Position numbers and translations under genes: made by a program
Source: Capnocytophaga sp. oral taxon 878
GTDB lineage: Bacteria; Bacteroidota; Bacteroidia; Flavobacteriales; Flavobacteriaceae
Assembly: GCF_002999135.1 (NCBI RefSeq)
Contig: NZ_CP027229.1
Coordinates: 62,001 to 126,000, forward strand
Length of the DNA: 64,000 nt
Direction: 5' to 3'
Notes under the pieces: model-generated
What the model was told of the DNA's origin: nothing
Seen by the model: the letters and a program-made list of their open reading frames with translations, nothing else
The model's database searches: none
Shown: piece by piece, positions 15,465 through 23,609 of the stretch
Position numbering within the stretch: the first letter of the stretch is position 1
Layout: each line of letters begins with the position of its first letter

Positions 15465-16178
15465 TTATTTATCTTTTAGTTGCCACTGGTAGTAAAGAGC
15501 AAAAATAGTAGCAAATAATAAAGGAAATGTAACAACAATTCCTATGCCAAAAGCAAAAAATCCACTTAAACTGATAGTGAAAGCTGAACTTACAACTAAC
15601 ATTACAGTAAAAATAAAAGGTATTATGCGCTTGTAACTTTCACCCATTGCTTTTAATACAGGCTTATTTTCAAAAATAATAATAGGAATTGTGAGAGAGA
15701 AAAGTAATGAAATAACTACTAAGGTAGCCATACTAAAGGCTGGCAAGCCTAGACTGCCTAATACAATAGCTATAATAGTTTTAAAAGCCATTAACAAAAA
15801 TATGTAAGCAAGAAGGTTAGCAGTATAGTTAGATCGAAAATAAGCAAAAACATTATTTAAATTAGTAGGTTCTCCCTTGGTGATAGCTGCATAATTGTGA
15901 TACAATCCTGCACTGAAAGGAGTTAAAATGCTATCTAACAATAGCATAAAAAGCCATATTTTAAAGCCAAAAGCAGGGTTGACTGCTAAAGCTTCTATCT
16001 TTTCAGTTTTTTGAGTAAGTAAAGCAATTTCTTCAAAGGGCATTCCAAAAATAATAGGAGCTAACCACCAATACAATAGTGAAATAACAATAAAAAGGAT
16101 ACTAGAAGCTATGATGTGTAGTAAGGCAGTGCTTATATATAGTCTAAGGGCTATTTGTATAGTTTTTGAAAAATTCAT
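15465..16178 (-). CDS. Integral membrane protein of unknown function
   Basis: A 237-residue protein with about six membrane helices (near residues 12-40, 70-90, 118-140, 145-170, 185-205 and 210-230) and a basic start M-N-F-S-K. The ATG at 16178 is preferred. An upstream start at 16232 would add 18 residues and overlap the DUF3822 stop, and the added residues do not look like a helix start. I do not recognise the family. It lies 7 bp downstream of the DUF3822 gene and probably belongs to the same transcript. Confidence 0.6.
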   Translation of the reverse strand: MNFSKTIQIALRLYISTALLHIIASSILFIVISLLYWWLAPIIFGMPFEEIALLTQKTEKIEALAVNPAFGFKIWLFMLLLDSILTPFSAGLYHNYAAITKGEPTNLNNVFAYFRSNYTANLLAYIFLLMAFKTIIAIVLGSLGLPAFSMATLVVISLLFSLTIPIIIFENKPVLKAMGESYKRIIPFIFTVMLVVSSAFTISLSGFFAFGIGIVVTFPLLFATIFALYYQWQLKDK

Positions 16179-16185
16179 TATAAAT

Positions 16186-17028
16186 TTAAAATGATTGTGT
16201 AAGGACAAAGTTACGGCGAATGAGATCATCATTCATACCTACACTAAAACGTTCTTTGTGGTATTTTAGCAAGAAAATATTTTTTATATAACGGCGAACT
16301 TTACTGTACAGAAGGGCAGTAGGAGCCACCTCCCCAGCAATATATAAGCCTACTTGCTCAGTATCAATGTCAAGTTGTTCAATAGAAAAAAGAATGTAGT
16401 ATAAAAAGTCTTCAATAGTTTCATAGCTAAATCTGTTGAAATAGTATAAGCGTTTTCCTCTAAATACTACAAAGTAAAAAGAACCTACTTCAGCATATAC
16501 ATACATCATTTCATATGCATGAGTAGCATAGTGCTTTAAAAACATTTTCAGTAAGGCTGTGGCAAAATGTTGATAATCAAAACGTCCATAATAATGTAGT
16601 AATGCATTATTCATGGCACTGTTTGGCAGATAAGCATTCAATATTTCAATAGAGTGAATTTTATCTACCTCAACTGCAGTAGCAGGTACATCAGTTATAT
16701 CTACACTATATTTAATATAAGGAATTAAATTCTCCTTCTCGCTACAAAGAGGTTGTGGAATAAGAGCAAAATAAGGAGTGTTATGAAGTACCCTAATGTT
16801 ATCAAAATCTTGCCGTAAGTCATTTTCGTTCTCAATTATAGCATATAGTTGTTGCTCTATTTCATTTTGAGATTTATGGTTAAAATTAATAGCAAAATTA
16901 TAAACAGATTCCACATACCGTTCTACTGGGTTAAACACACAAAAAGAAAGTCCATCCAAGTTAATTTGAATGGACAATTCTTTGAAATACGTATTTAAAT
17001 CGTTATTCTTTTGCAATTTTTGCGTCAT
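16186..17028 (-). CDS. DUF3822 family protein
   Basis: A 280-residue soluble protein. The opening L-S-I-Q-I-N-L-D-G-L-S-F-C-V-F-N near residue 20 is the characteristic start of DUF3822, a Bacteroidota-specific family. It also has a central A-Y-E-M-M-Y-V segment and a K-R-L-Y-Y-F-N-R-F strand followed by a helix. Part of the family resembles actin-like folds, but its function is unknown. I use the ATG at 17028; a start seven codons earlier at 17049 lies further inside the preceding gene. The gene overlaps the upstream pilin-like gene by 26 bp. In many relatives rsmD follows it; here it does not. Confidence 0.8.
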   Translation of the reverse strand: MTQKLQKNNDLNTYFKELSIQINLDGLSFCVFNPVERYVESVYNFAINFNHKSQNEIEQQLYAIIENENDLRQDFDNIRVLHNTPYFALIPQPLCSEKENLIPYIKYSVDITDVPATAVEVDKIHSIEILNAYLPNSAMNNALLHYYGRFDYQHFATALLKMFLKHYATHAYEMMYVYAEVGSFYFVVFRGKRLYYFNRFSYETIEDFLYYILFSIEQLDIDTEQVGLYIAGEVAPTALLYSKVRRYIKNIFLLKYHKERFSVGMNDDLIRRNFVLTQSF

Positions 17029-17662
17029 ACGAAGTTGGCCAGTTACCATTTACAGTAAGTTCTTCAAGTGAGCCCACTCTAATTTCATCACCACTAATAT
17101 CCTCAACTGAATTTTTAGTTAGTTCTTTGGCTACTAAATCTTTGTCAAGATCACCGATAACATCCATTTTCTTTACAAATACCAAAAATACAGATGATTT
17201 TACATTGTTCTTTTCAATCTCAGCAGTTTTCATAGTGAATTTAGCCTGAGGTAGGTTGCCAAATTTAGGTAACCATTGTAAGTCTTTGTAACGAGAGTCA
17301 TCTTTAAACAAAGAGTCTTTTACCTTTACGTGTCCTAAAGTATCAATACGTACACCTTGGCGCATTACTTCAATGTTAAAACTTCTGTCAAATTCAGTCC
17401 AGCTAGTATCACGTTGTGATGTGATAGTGAACTGAGCATTCTCAACAAAATTAGTAAGTTGATCGAAATTATCCGCATACTTACCATTAATTTTTAGGTA
17501 AGCATCCTGTACATTACGGATGTCTTTCAATTTCTTTATCACCTCAGTGAAACGATCAGTTTTAATTTTGTTGAACTCAATAGGTCCTGTAACTGACCTG
17601 TAAATTAGGTAGCAAAATACTAAACCTAATACCCAAAATGCAATTGTTACAATTCTTTTCAT
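17003..17662 (-). CDS. Single-pass membrane protein with pilin-like periplasmic domain
   Basis: A 219-residue protein with one N-terminal membrane helix (about residues 4-24) and then a helix K-L-K-D-I-R-N-V-Q-D-A-Y-L-K-I-N-G-K-Y-A-D-N-F-D-Q-L. This long-helix plus G-K-Y-A-x-x-F-D-Q-L arrangement resembles pseudopilins, although the usual prepilin cleavage site G-F-x-x-x-E is absent. The remainder is beta-rich. A related hypothetical protein precedes DUF3822 in many flavobacteria. TAGTTTTG on the minus strand (17717 to 17710) is a possible -7 box for this operon. Confidence 0.55.
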   Translation of the reverse strand: MKRIVTIAFWVLGLVFCYLIYRSVTGPIEFNKIKTDRFTEVIKKLKDIRNVQDAYLKINGKYADNFDQLTNFVENAQFTITSQRDTSWTEFDRSFNIEVMRQGVRIDTLGHVKVKDSLFKDDSRYKDLQWLPKFGNLPQAKFTMKTAEIEKNNVKSSVFLVFVKKMDVIGDLDKDLVAKELTKNSVEDISGDEIRVGSLEELTVNGNWPTSYDAKIAKE

Positions 17663-17789
17663 TGTTTTAATACTATAATTAATAATAAATCTTTTTGACT
17701 GGTATTGCGCAAAACTACAATCTTTTTTTGAAACAAAAAAATTATTTTAACTTTTTTTTATATCTTTGCCCCTATATAGCTGATTTACA

Positions 17790-19208
17790 ATGGACAAAAA
17801 CACCTTCTTTCAATCTCTTTTACAAGGGTTTAAACACGTTCCAACGCCTTCCCAAGAAGTTGCGTTAGAAATGATAGCTAGCTACATTTTTGATAAAAAA
17901 GCCTCTGAAAAACTCTTCCTTTTGAAAGGATTTGCAGGTACAGGGAAAACATCAATTACCAATGCAATTATAAAAACACTTCATTTAGTGGAACACCAAG
18001 CAGTATTACTTGCCCCTACAGGGCGCGCAGCTAAGGTAATGACCTCTTTCACGCAAAGATTAGCTTATACTATTCATAAATATATTTATTACCACAAAAA
18101 TAGTGCCGGAGAGCTTTCTTTTTCTCTTCGAAATAACAAATTACATAACACACTCTTCATTGTAGATGAAGCTTCAATGATTTCACACAACGAAACTGCC
18201 TTTGGATCAGCCTCTTTGCTTACTGACCTAATTCGTTTTGTGTATATGGGGCACAATTGCAAACTCTTATTGATAGGTGATACAGCACAGCTACCACCAG
18301 TACATACAACTGAAAGCCCAGCTTTAAATATAGCACATTTGGAATGTCTGTATCAAAAAGAAGTGATTGCTACTGAACTAACTGAGGTAGTGCGCCAACA
18401 CCATCGTTCAAGTATACTTCGTAATGCAACCCACCTTCGTAAGGTGATTACTAATCCTTATAATTATAATAACTTTCAATTTAACTTAAAGTTACCTGAT
18501 CTTATTCGTCTATTAGATGGCGATGCTATTCAAGAAGCTATTAATGACGCTTATGATGAGTATGGAAGTGAAGAAACAATAGTAATTGTACGCTCTAATA
18601 AAAGTGCTGTAGTGTGGAACCAACAAATACGTCGAATTATTTTAGATGCTGAAGATGAAATTGAAGCGGGAGATTTACTAATGATAGTAAAGAATAATTA
18701 TTATTGGTGTAAAGATAATAATCAGGTTAGCTTTATTGCTAATGGAGATACTATTGAAGTGCTTAGTATTCAACATATTGATGAGTACTACGGTTTTCGT
18801 TTTGCGAAAATCACTGCTCAACTTATAGATTACCCTAATATACCTCCTTTTGACACTGTGATATTGCTTGATACTCTTACTTCAGAAACCTCATCTCTTA
18901 CTAATGAGCAAAACAGAGTTTTGTATGAAGAAGTCTTAGAAGAGTATGCTTATGAATCTTCTGTTTATCAGCGATACCAAAAAATTAAGGAAGACCCATA
19001 TTACAATGCATTACAGGTCAAGTTTTCATATACTATTACCTGTCACAAAAGTCAAGGTGGGCAGTGGGATGTAGTATTTATTGAGAAACCCTACCTGCCT
19101 CAAAACTATGTGATAGATGAAAGCTATTACCGGTGGCTTTATACAGCCCTTACCCGTGCTAAAAAGAAAGTTTATCTTATTGGTTTTACTGATGAAGATT
19201 TTGTTTAG
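17790..19208 (+). CDS. ATP-dependent RecD-like DNA helicase (superfamily 1B)
   Basis: A 472-residue helicase. Walker A G-F-A-G-T-G-K-T lies at residues 47-54 and Walker B L-F-I-V-D-E-A-S-M-I near 125. Motif III is L-L-I-G-D-T-A-Q-L-P-P-V, and near the C-terminus come T-C-H-K-S-Q-G-G-Q-W (motif V) and Y-T-A-L-T-R-A-K-K-K (motif VI, UvrD_C_2). It is shorter than RecD2 proteins and lacks their N-terminal HhH region, like the flavobacterial AAA_30 helicases often found divergent to the DUF3822 operon. It unwinds DNA 5'-3' by family. TATCTTTG at 17761-17768 is a likely -7 box. Confidence 0.85.
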   Translation: MDKNTFFQSLLQGFKHVPTPSQEVALEMIASYIFDKKASEKLFLLKGFAGTGKTSITNAIIKTLHLVEHQAVLLAPTGRAAKVMTSFTQRLAYTIHKYIYYHKNSAGELSFSLRNNKLHNTLFIVDEASMISHNETAFGSASLLTDLIRFVYMGHNCKLLLIGDTAQLPPVHTTESPALNIAHLECLYQKEVIATELTEVVRQHHRSSILRNATHLRKVITNPYNYNNFQFNLKLPDLIRLLDGDAIQEAINDAYDEYGSEETIVIVRSNKSAVVWNQQIRRIILDAEDEIEAGDLLMIVKNNYYWCKDNNQVSFIANGDTIEVLSIQHIDEYYGFRFAKITAQLIDYPNIPPFDTVILLDTLTSETSSLTNEQNRVLYEEVLEEYAYESSVYQRYQKIKEDPYYNALQVKFSYTITCHKSQGGQWDVVFIEKPYLPQNYVIDESYYRWLYTALTRAKKKVYLIGFTDEDFV

Positions 19209-19223
19209 ATAATAGATTAAATG

Positions 19224-20537
19224 TTAAGTACTAGTAATAACAGCAGCCTGAGTAGGACATACCCCATTAATACGATCTCCTATACCTACAAAGCGTACTT
19301 GATAATTAGGGTAGGAGTATAGCAATCTGTTTATAAATGATTGAAATTCGCTGTCATTCCATTCAAAATGATGATCTTCGTGACGTATAGAATTTTCAGG
19401 ATCATCAAAATAATGGATGTTAAATCGACTGTCTGGGGTAGTGATAATCATTTTGTGAAAATTCATACTAAGACACTTAGCTACTAAGGCTTCTGCATCA
19501 GGTATCGGATTATGTTCTATCACTTCAGTAAGTAGAATATTTACAGGATTATTGTAGTTAAAATCGTTCAAACTATTTAGAAAAACTAAGTTTTCGGTAT
19601 CCATCTTATAGCGAAGGGAATGTGCATATTCAGCTACTGAAGGGTCTGTATCTGTAGCAAAGTAAGGATGGTTATAGGTATAGTTTTTCCGCATAAAGCG
19701 ACGATAGTACTTCATTTCGCCACAGCCAATGTCTAAAATAGGATAATCAAAACCAAATTCTTTCACAGCAAACTCCATACGACTGCCATGAGTATCGGTG
19801 AACTGGAATTCAATATTTAGACCTTTCTCTTTGAAGTAAGTTTCAAATAATGGACGTATATCGGTAAGCTGGCGTTCACTTTTTACTGCTTTTTTTATAA
19901 AAAGGTAGAATACAAAATAAGGTACATCACTAATATTAGTGAGGATACGAGCGTACTTTTGTGCAAAAGAATCATCAATATAAGTATATTCACCATATTC
20001 ATTGGTGATATGGCTGATAACAGCAATAAAACTGAGTAGGTTCACCGCCTCAAAAATAGTTTTGCCTTCTACTTTTAAGGACACATTATTACCAATAAGA
20101 GGGGTGATTTGACAATTTTTGAAGTAACGTTCTAAAAGGAAATTTCCATCTTTATACCATGATGAATTTATATACAAATTTTTAACCTCAATAGTACAAG
20201 GCTGGTTATCTATCTCACTTCGTGATTTCCCTAACCATTTTATTTCTTGTGTGAAATAAGCTTCTTTCTCTTGCAATAAGTCTTTGAAAAACTCATTACA
20301 ACAATGCAGAATTACCAAAGGAGAGCAGTAACTTTGAAAGTCAATTTGATTACTTTCCTCAGGAAGATAACTATAACGTGTGTCCTGAAAAACCACATCA
20401 TATTGGTGAGCATTTATAGCATTGCCTACCAATTGTCCATTGCGAAGAGCTTTAGCATAGATGCCAAAATCGGTATCAGGGTTTTTGTTCAGCACATCTA
20501 GTAGATGTGGGTTATGTGAAGAGATTTGTATAATCAT
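19224..20537 (-). CDS. Hen1-like RNA 3'-terminal 2'-O-methyltransferase
   Basis: A 437-residue protein. The C-terminal half (from about residue 265) is a class I SAM methyltransferase with I-L-D-I-G-C-G-E-M-K. It carries the Hen1 hallmark residues: E-V-I-E-H (E, E and H metal ligands), I-I-T-T-P-D-S-R-F-N, and R-H-E-D-H-H-F-E-W (fourth ligand). The N-terminal half aligns by pattern with the Hen1-N domain: M-I-I-Q-I-S-S start, Y-C-S-P-L-V-I-L-H segment, L-L-S-F-I-A-V-I-S helix and Y-T-Y-I-D-D. Bacterial Hen1 methylates the ribose at the end of broken RNA during Pnkp repair. No Pnkp gene lies nearby. It starts 2 bp after rpoN. Confidence 0.7.
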   Translation of the reverse strand: MIIQISSHNPHLLDVLNKNPDTDFGIYAKALRNGQLVGNAINAHQYDVVFQDTRYSYLPEESNQIDFQSYCSPLVILHCCNEFFKDLLQEKEAYFTQEIKWLGKSRSEIDNQPCTIEVKNLYINSSWYKDGNFLLERYFKNCQITPLIGNNVSLKVEGKTIFEAVNLLSFIAVISHITNEYGEYTYIDDSFAQKYARILTNISDVPYFVFYLFIKKAVKSERQLTDIRPLFETYFKEKGLNIEFQFTDTHGSRMEFAVKEFGFDYPILDIGCGEMKYYRRFMRKNYTYNHPYFATDTDPSVAEYAHSLRYKMDTENLVFLNSLNDFNYNNPVNILLTEVIEHNPIPDAEALVAKCLSMNFHKMIITTPDSRFNIHYFDDPENSIRHEDHHFEWNDSEFQSFINRLLYSYPNYQVRFVGIGDRINGVCPTQAAVITST

Positions 20538-20539
20538 TA

Positions 20540-22006
20540 TTACAATTCTTTACGTAGTCGAGCTACTGGAATATCCAGCTGCTCACGGTATTTGGCAATG
20601 GTTCTCCGAGCAATAGGGTAGCCTTTTTCTTTTAGTAATTGAGCAAGCTCATCGTCAGGTAGAGGTTTACTTTTGTCTTCTTTAGCAATAATATGTTGCA
20701 ATATTTGCTTAATTTCACGAGTAGATACATCTTCACCCTGATCATTTTTCATAGCTTCAGAAAAGAAATCCTTAATGAGTTTTGTGCCATAAGGGGTAGT
20801 GACATATTTGCTACTTGCTACCCGTGATACAGTAGATATATCCATCCCTACTTTATCAGCTATATCTTTTAGTATAAGAGGCTTGATTTTTAGCTCATCA
20901 CCAGTAAGGAAATACTCGCGCTGGTGCTCCATAATGGCCTCCATAGTAATAAGTAGAGTTTGTTGCCTTTGGCGAATGGCATCAATAAACCATTTGGCTG
21001 AATCGAGTTTTTGCTTAATAAAGAACACAGCCTCTTTTTGTGAGTTACTTTTCTCTTTACTCTTTTTGTAAGTGTCAAGCATAGTAGTATACTCTTTTGA
21101 TACGTGTAACTCAGGAGCATTACGTCCATTAAGAGAAAGTTCTAACTCATTATCAACTACTTTTACAGTAAAATCGGGGATAATTTGTTCAATATGTACA
21201 TTGTTACCCGAATAGCTGCTACCAGGTTTAGGGTTAAGGCGTTCAACTTCTTGTACGGCTTCTTTCAGTTCTTCTTCACTTACTAAAAAACGTTGCTGAA
21301 GTTTATTATAATGTTTTTTAGTAAAAGCCTCAAAGGCTTCTGTAAGCATATCAATCGCTAGGCTTATTGCAGGTGTTTGCTTTTTGCGACGTAACTGTAC
21401 TAGTAGGCACTCTTGTAAACTGAAAGCACCAACACCAGGGGGGTCTAGCTGGAAGATAATTTGCTGCCGTATTTCTTCAACATGCTCTTCATCGGTATAG
21501 ATGTTCTGTGTAAAAGCTAGGTCGTCGGTAAGGTCTTGTAAAGTACGACGAATGTAGCCCATATCATCTATACTACCTACTAAAAATTCAGCAATCATAT
21601 AATCCTCATCGGTTAGAGTAAAGGTGTTTAGCTGATTGATGAGAGATTGATGGAAAGATATTTCGGCACTGAAAGGAACATCGCGATCTTCCTCATCATC
21701 AGTGTAGTTATTGCTGTGTAGGCGGTATTCAGGTATTTCGTCGTCACTAAGGTATTCATCAATATTGATGTCGTTCATATCAATGATTTCGCTGTCATTA
21801 TATTCATCAGATGAATTGTCGAACTCATCGCGAAACTCATCATATACATCTTCTTCGCGCCCTGATTCTAAGGCAGGATTTTCTTCCATCTCCTGTTTTA
21901 CACGTTGTTCAAATGCAAGGGTCGGGAGTTGTACAAGTTTCATCAGCTGTATTTGCTGAGGAGATAGTTTTTGTGAGAGTTTAAGTTGTAAATTCTGTTT
22001 TAACAT
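20540..22006 (-). CDS. rpoN: RNA polymerase sigma-54 factor RpoN
   Basis: A 488-residue sigma-54. Region I is M-L-K-Q-N-L-Q-L-K-L-S-Q-K-L-S-P-Q-Q-I-Q (residues 1-20 and onward, glutamine/leucine-rich). An acidic region II with long D/E runs spans about residues 50-130. The core-binding domain follows and the RpoN box A-R-R-T-I-A-K-Y-R-E lies near the C-terminus. It directs polymerase to -24/-12 promoters with AAA+ activators. TACCTTTG on the minus strand (22031 to 22024), 18 bp before the start, is a likely -7 box. The gene is followed at once by the Hen1-like gene. Confidence 0.96.
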   Translation of the reverse strand: MLKQNLQLKLSQKLSPQQIQLMKLVQLPTLAFEQRVKQEMEENPALESGREEDVYDEFRDEFDNSSDEYNDSEIIDMNDINIDEYLSDDEIPEYRLHSNNYTDDEEDRDVPFSAEISFHQSLINQLNTFTLTDEDYMIAEFLVGSIDDMGYIRRTLQDLTDDLAFTQNIYTDEEHVEEIRQQIIFQLDPPGVGAFSLQECLLVQLRRKKQTPAISLAIDMLTEAFEAFTKKHYNKLQQRFLVSEEELKEAVQEVERLNPKPGSSYSGNNVHIEQIIPDFTVKVVDNELELSLNGRNAPELHVSKEYTTMLDTYKKSKEKSNSQKEAVFFIKQKLDSAKWFIDAIRQRQQTLLITMEAIMEHQREYFLTGDELKIKPLILKDIADKVGMDISTVSRVASSKYVTTPYGTKLIKDFFSEAMKNDQGEDVSTREIKQILQHIIAKEDKSKPLPDDELAQLLKEKGYPIARRTIAKYREQLDIPVARLRKEL

Positions 22007-22049
22007 TTTTATAAATTAGGGCGCAAAGGTACAAAAAAGATATAAAATA

Positions 22050-22982
22050 TTAATTACTATTTAAAGTTAAAATAATTTTTACAGTTTTAAAAACTATTTT
22101 TATATCAATAAAAAGAGAGTATCGTTTTATATAATATAAATCATATTCTAACTTTTTGATGTTATCTTCAGGAGTAGCTTTTGGTATATGGATTTGTGCC
22201 CATCCCGTAACACCAGGTTTTATCATATGTCTTAACTTGAAGAAAGGCATCTGTTCAGCACATTTCTCTACATATTCTGGTATTTCAGGACGAGGACCTA
22301 TAATGCTCATATCTCCCTTTAGGACATTATATAGCTGTGGTAATTCATCTATTTTTGTAAAACGAAGTATCTTCCCAATAGGGGTAATTCGACTGTCATT
22401 AGCTTGTGTAAAACCACCGTTATTAATAACCATAGTCCGTATCTTATATATTTTAAAAGGTTGTCCTTTTCTTCCTATACGTTTTTGAGAGAAAAAAACA
22501 CCTCCTTTTGAACTTAAGAGAGTAACTATTATACCTAGAATAGTGAGAGGAAGAGCAAAAGGAAAAGCAAGAAAAACAATTGCTAAATCAAAAATACGTT
22601 TTACTAAACGATGTCTAATACGTTGTTTTATAGAAAAAATATCATCACCAATATATTTTTTAGCTTCTAACTTAACTATTGGAATACGTTTATTTATAGC
22701 TTCATAAAACTCCTCAGCCTCATAAACAATAATGCCTTTAGTTCTTAACTCAATGATTTCCCTAATAATATTGTCAGGAAATTCTTTAACTTTTGATGTC
22801 TCTATTACAATAATGCTAATTTTTAATTTGTTAACAATACTAGTGATATCTCTTTTTTCTTTTAAAATATCATACTTGATTATTCTGTGTGATTTTGATA
22901 TGTCAGATTCTTCTAATAATTTTGTGAGAATACCTCCTACATTAATAAATAAGCAAGGAGTTCTGTTGTTGAATATTTTCAT
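22050..22982 (-). CDS. Undecaprenyl-phosphate sugar-1-phosphate transferase (bacterial sugar transferase family)
   Basis: A 310-residue protein. The C-terminal 190 residues are a bacterial sugar transferase (PF02397) domain. Its one re-entrant or membrane helix (I-F-D-L-A-I-V-F-L-A-F-P, about 127-152) is followed by F-F-S-Q-K-R-I-G-R-K-G, F-K-I-Y-K-I-R-T-M, K-I-D-E-L-P-Q-L-Y-N-V-L-K-G-D-M-S-I-I-G-P-R-P and K-P-G-V-T-G-W-A-Q. The first 110 residues look like the Rossmann-type domain of WcaJ-like enzymes, without the four helices that normally precede it. It would start assembly of a surface or exopolysaccharide unit, but no other glycan genes are adjacent. Confidence 0.9.
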   Translation of the reverse strand: MKIFNNRTPCLFINVGGILTKLLEESDISKSHRIIKYDILKEKRDITSIVNKLKISIIVIETSKVKEFPDNIIREIIELRTKGIIVYEAEEFYEAINKRIPIVKLEAKKYIGDDIFSIKQRIRHRLVKRIFDLAIVFLAFPFALPLTILGIIVTLLSSKGGVFFSQKRIGRKGQPFKIYKIRTMVINNGGFTQANDSRITPIGKILRFTKIDELPQLYNVLKGDMSIIGPRPEIPEYVEKCAEQMPFFKLRHMIKPGVTGWAQIHIPKATPEDNIKKLEYDLYYIKRYSLFIDIKIVFKTVKIILTLNSN

Positions 22983-23013
22983 AGATGTATTTATTATATA
23001 AAGCAGTTTTCAG

Positions 23014-23044
23014 CAAAAGTACTGAAAATACTTTAAACTGCAAA
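23014..23044 (-). promoter_or_regulatory. Promoter for the sugar transferase gene
   Basis: On the minus strand TTTG (23044-23041), 19-bp spacer and TACTTTTG (23021-23014); the start codon is at 22982. Confidence 0.7.
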
Positions 23045-23109
23045 AAAATATTTTCTTTTTTAGGTCAAATACGCAAAATGAAATAAGTAGTGTTTTTTGG
23101 AGTTATTGC

Positions 23110-23609
23110 TTACTCTGCTCCACTACCTTGCTGCCTATTAGCAGGCGTGAAGCTAATTGTTTTTACTTTTTCACGACTTACTGATATATTTTTTTTCTTG
23201 CCTCAAAGGTATTTTAAGAGTATCTGCTACTTGAGTGGGTTGTAAGGCGTTTTTCCTACATAAGTATCCTCAAAAAAAAGATATTAGTTTCACCCTCCAA
23301 AAGGTCATATTGCTACCAGTGGGTTGCATAGTCTATTAGATAAGTGCTTTGCTCTATTTTGGGTACTATGTAATATTTGTAGTCGGCAGGCACTTTGAGT
23401 TGTTGCATATCAACCAAGTACACTTTGGTTATCTCATTTTATACTGTAAAGGGTTTTTAATTTCAAAGTGAACATTAGTTTGATTTTGAGAGGTAGTAAC
23501 CTGGATAAGGTTGGCAGCTTGGTTACTATCACTTTTTACACTACTAATACCTCTTACTTAAATGCCATTTGTACTTCCTGAAAGGCTGCTTGTAAGATTT
23601 CCTTATATC
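23110..23609 (-). pseudogene. Decayed 3' part of the MuiA/DUF4139 gene
   Basis: Directly behind the stop of the 23610-24788 frame the minus strand still encodes DUF4139-like sequence, but in several frames. Pieces are G-I-S-S-V-K-S-D-S-N-Q-A-A; V-T-T-S-Q-N-Q-T-N-V-H-F-E-I-K-N-P; V-Y-L-V-D-M-Q-Q-L-K-V-P-A-D-Y-K-Y-Y; I-D-Y-A-T-H-W, then a stop, then Q-Y-D-L-L-E-G-E-T-N-I; D-T-L-K-I-P-L; and V-S-R-E-K-V-K-T-I-S. They keep the order of the DUF4139 domain, and the last piece ends at a TAA at 23110-23112. At least three frameshifts and three in-frame stops separate them. Confidence 0.85.
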
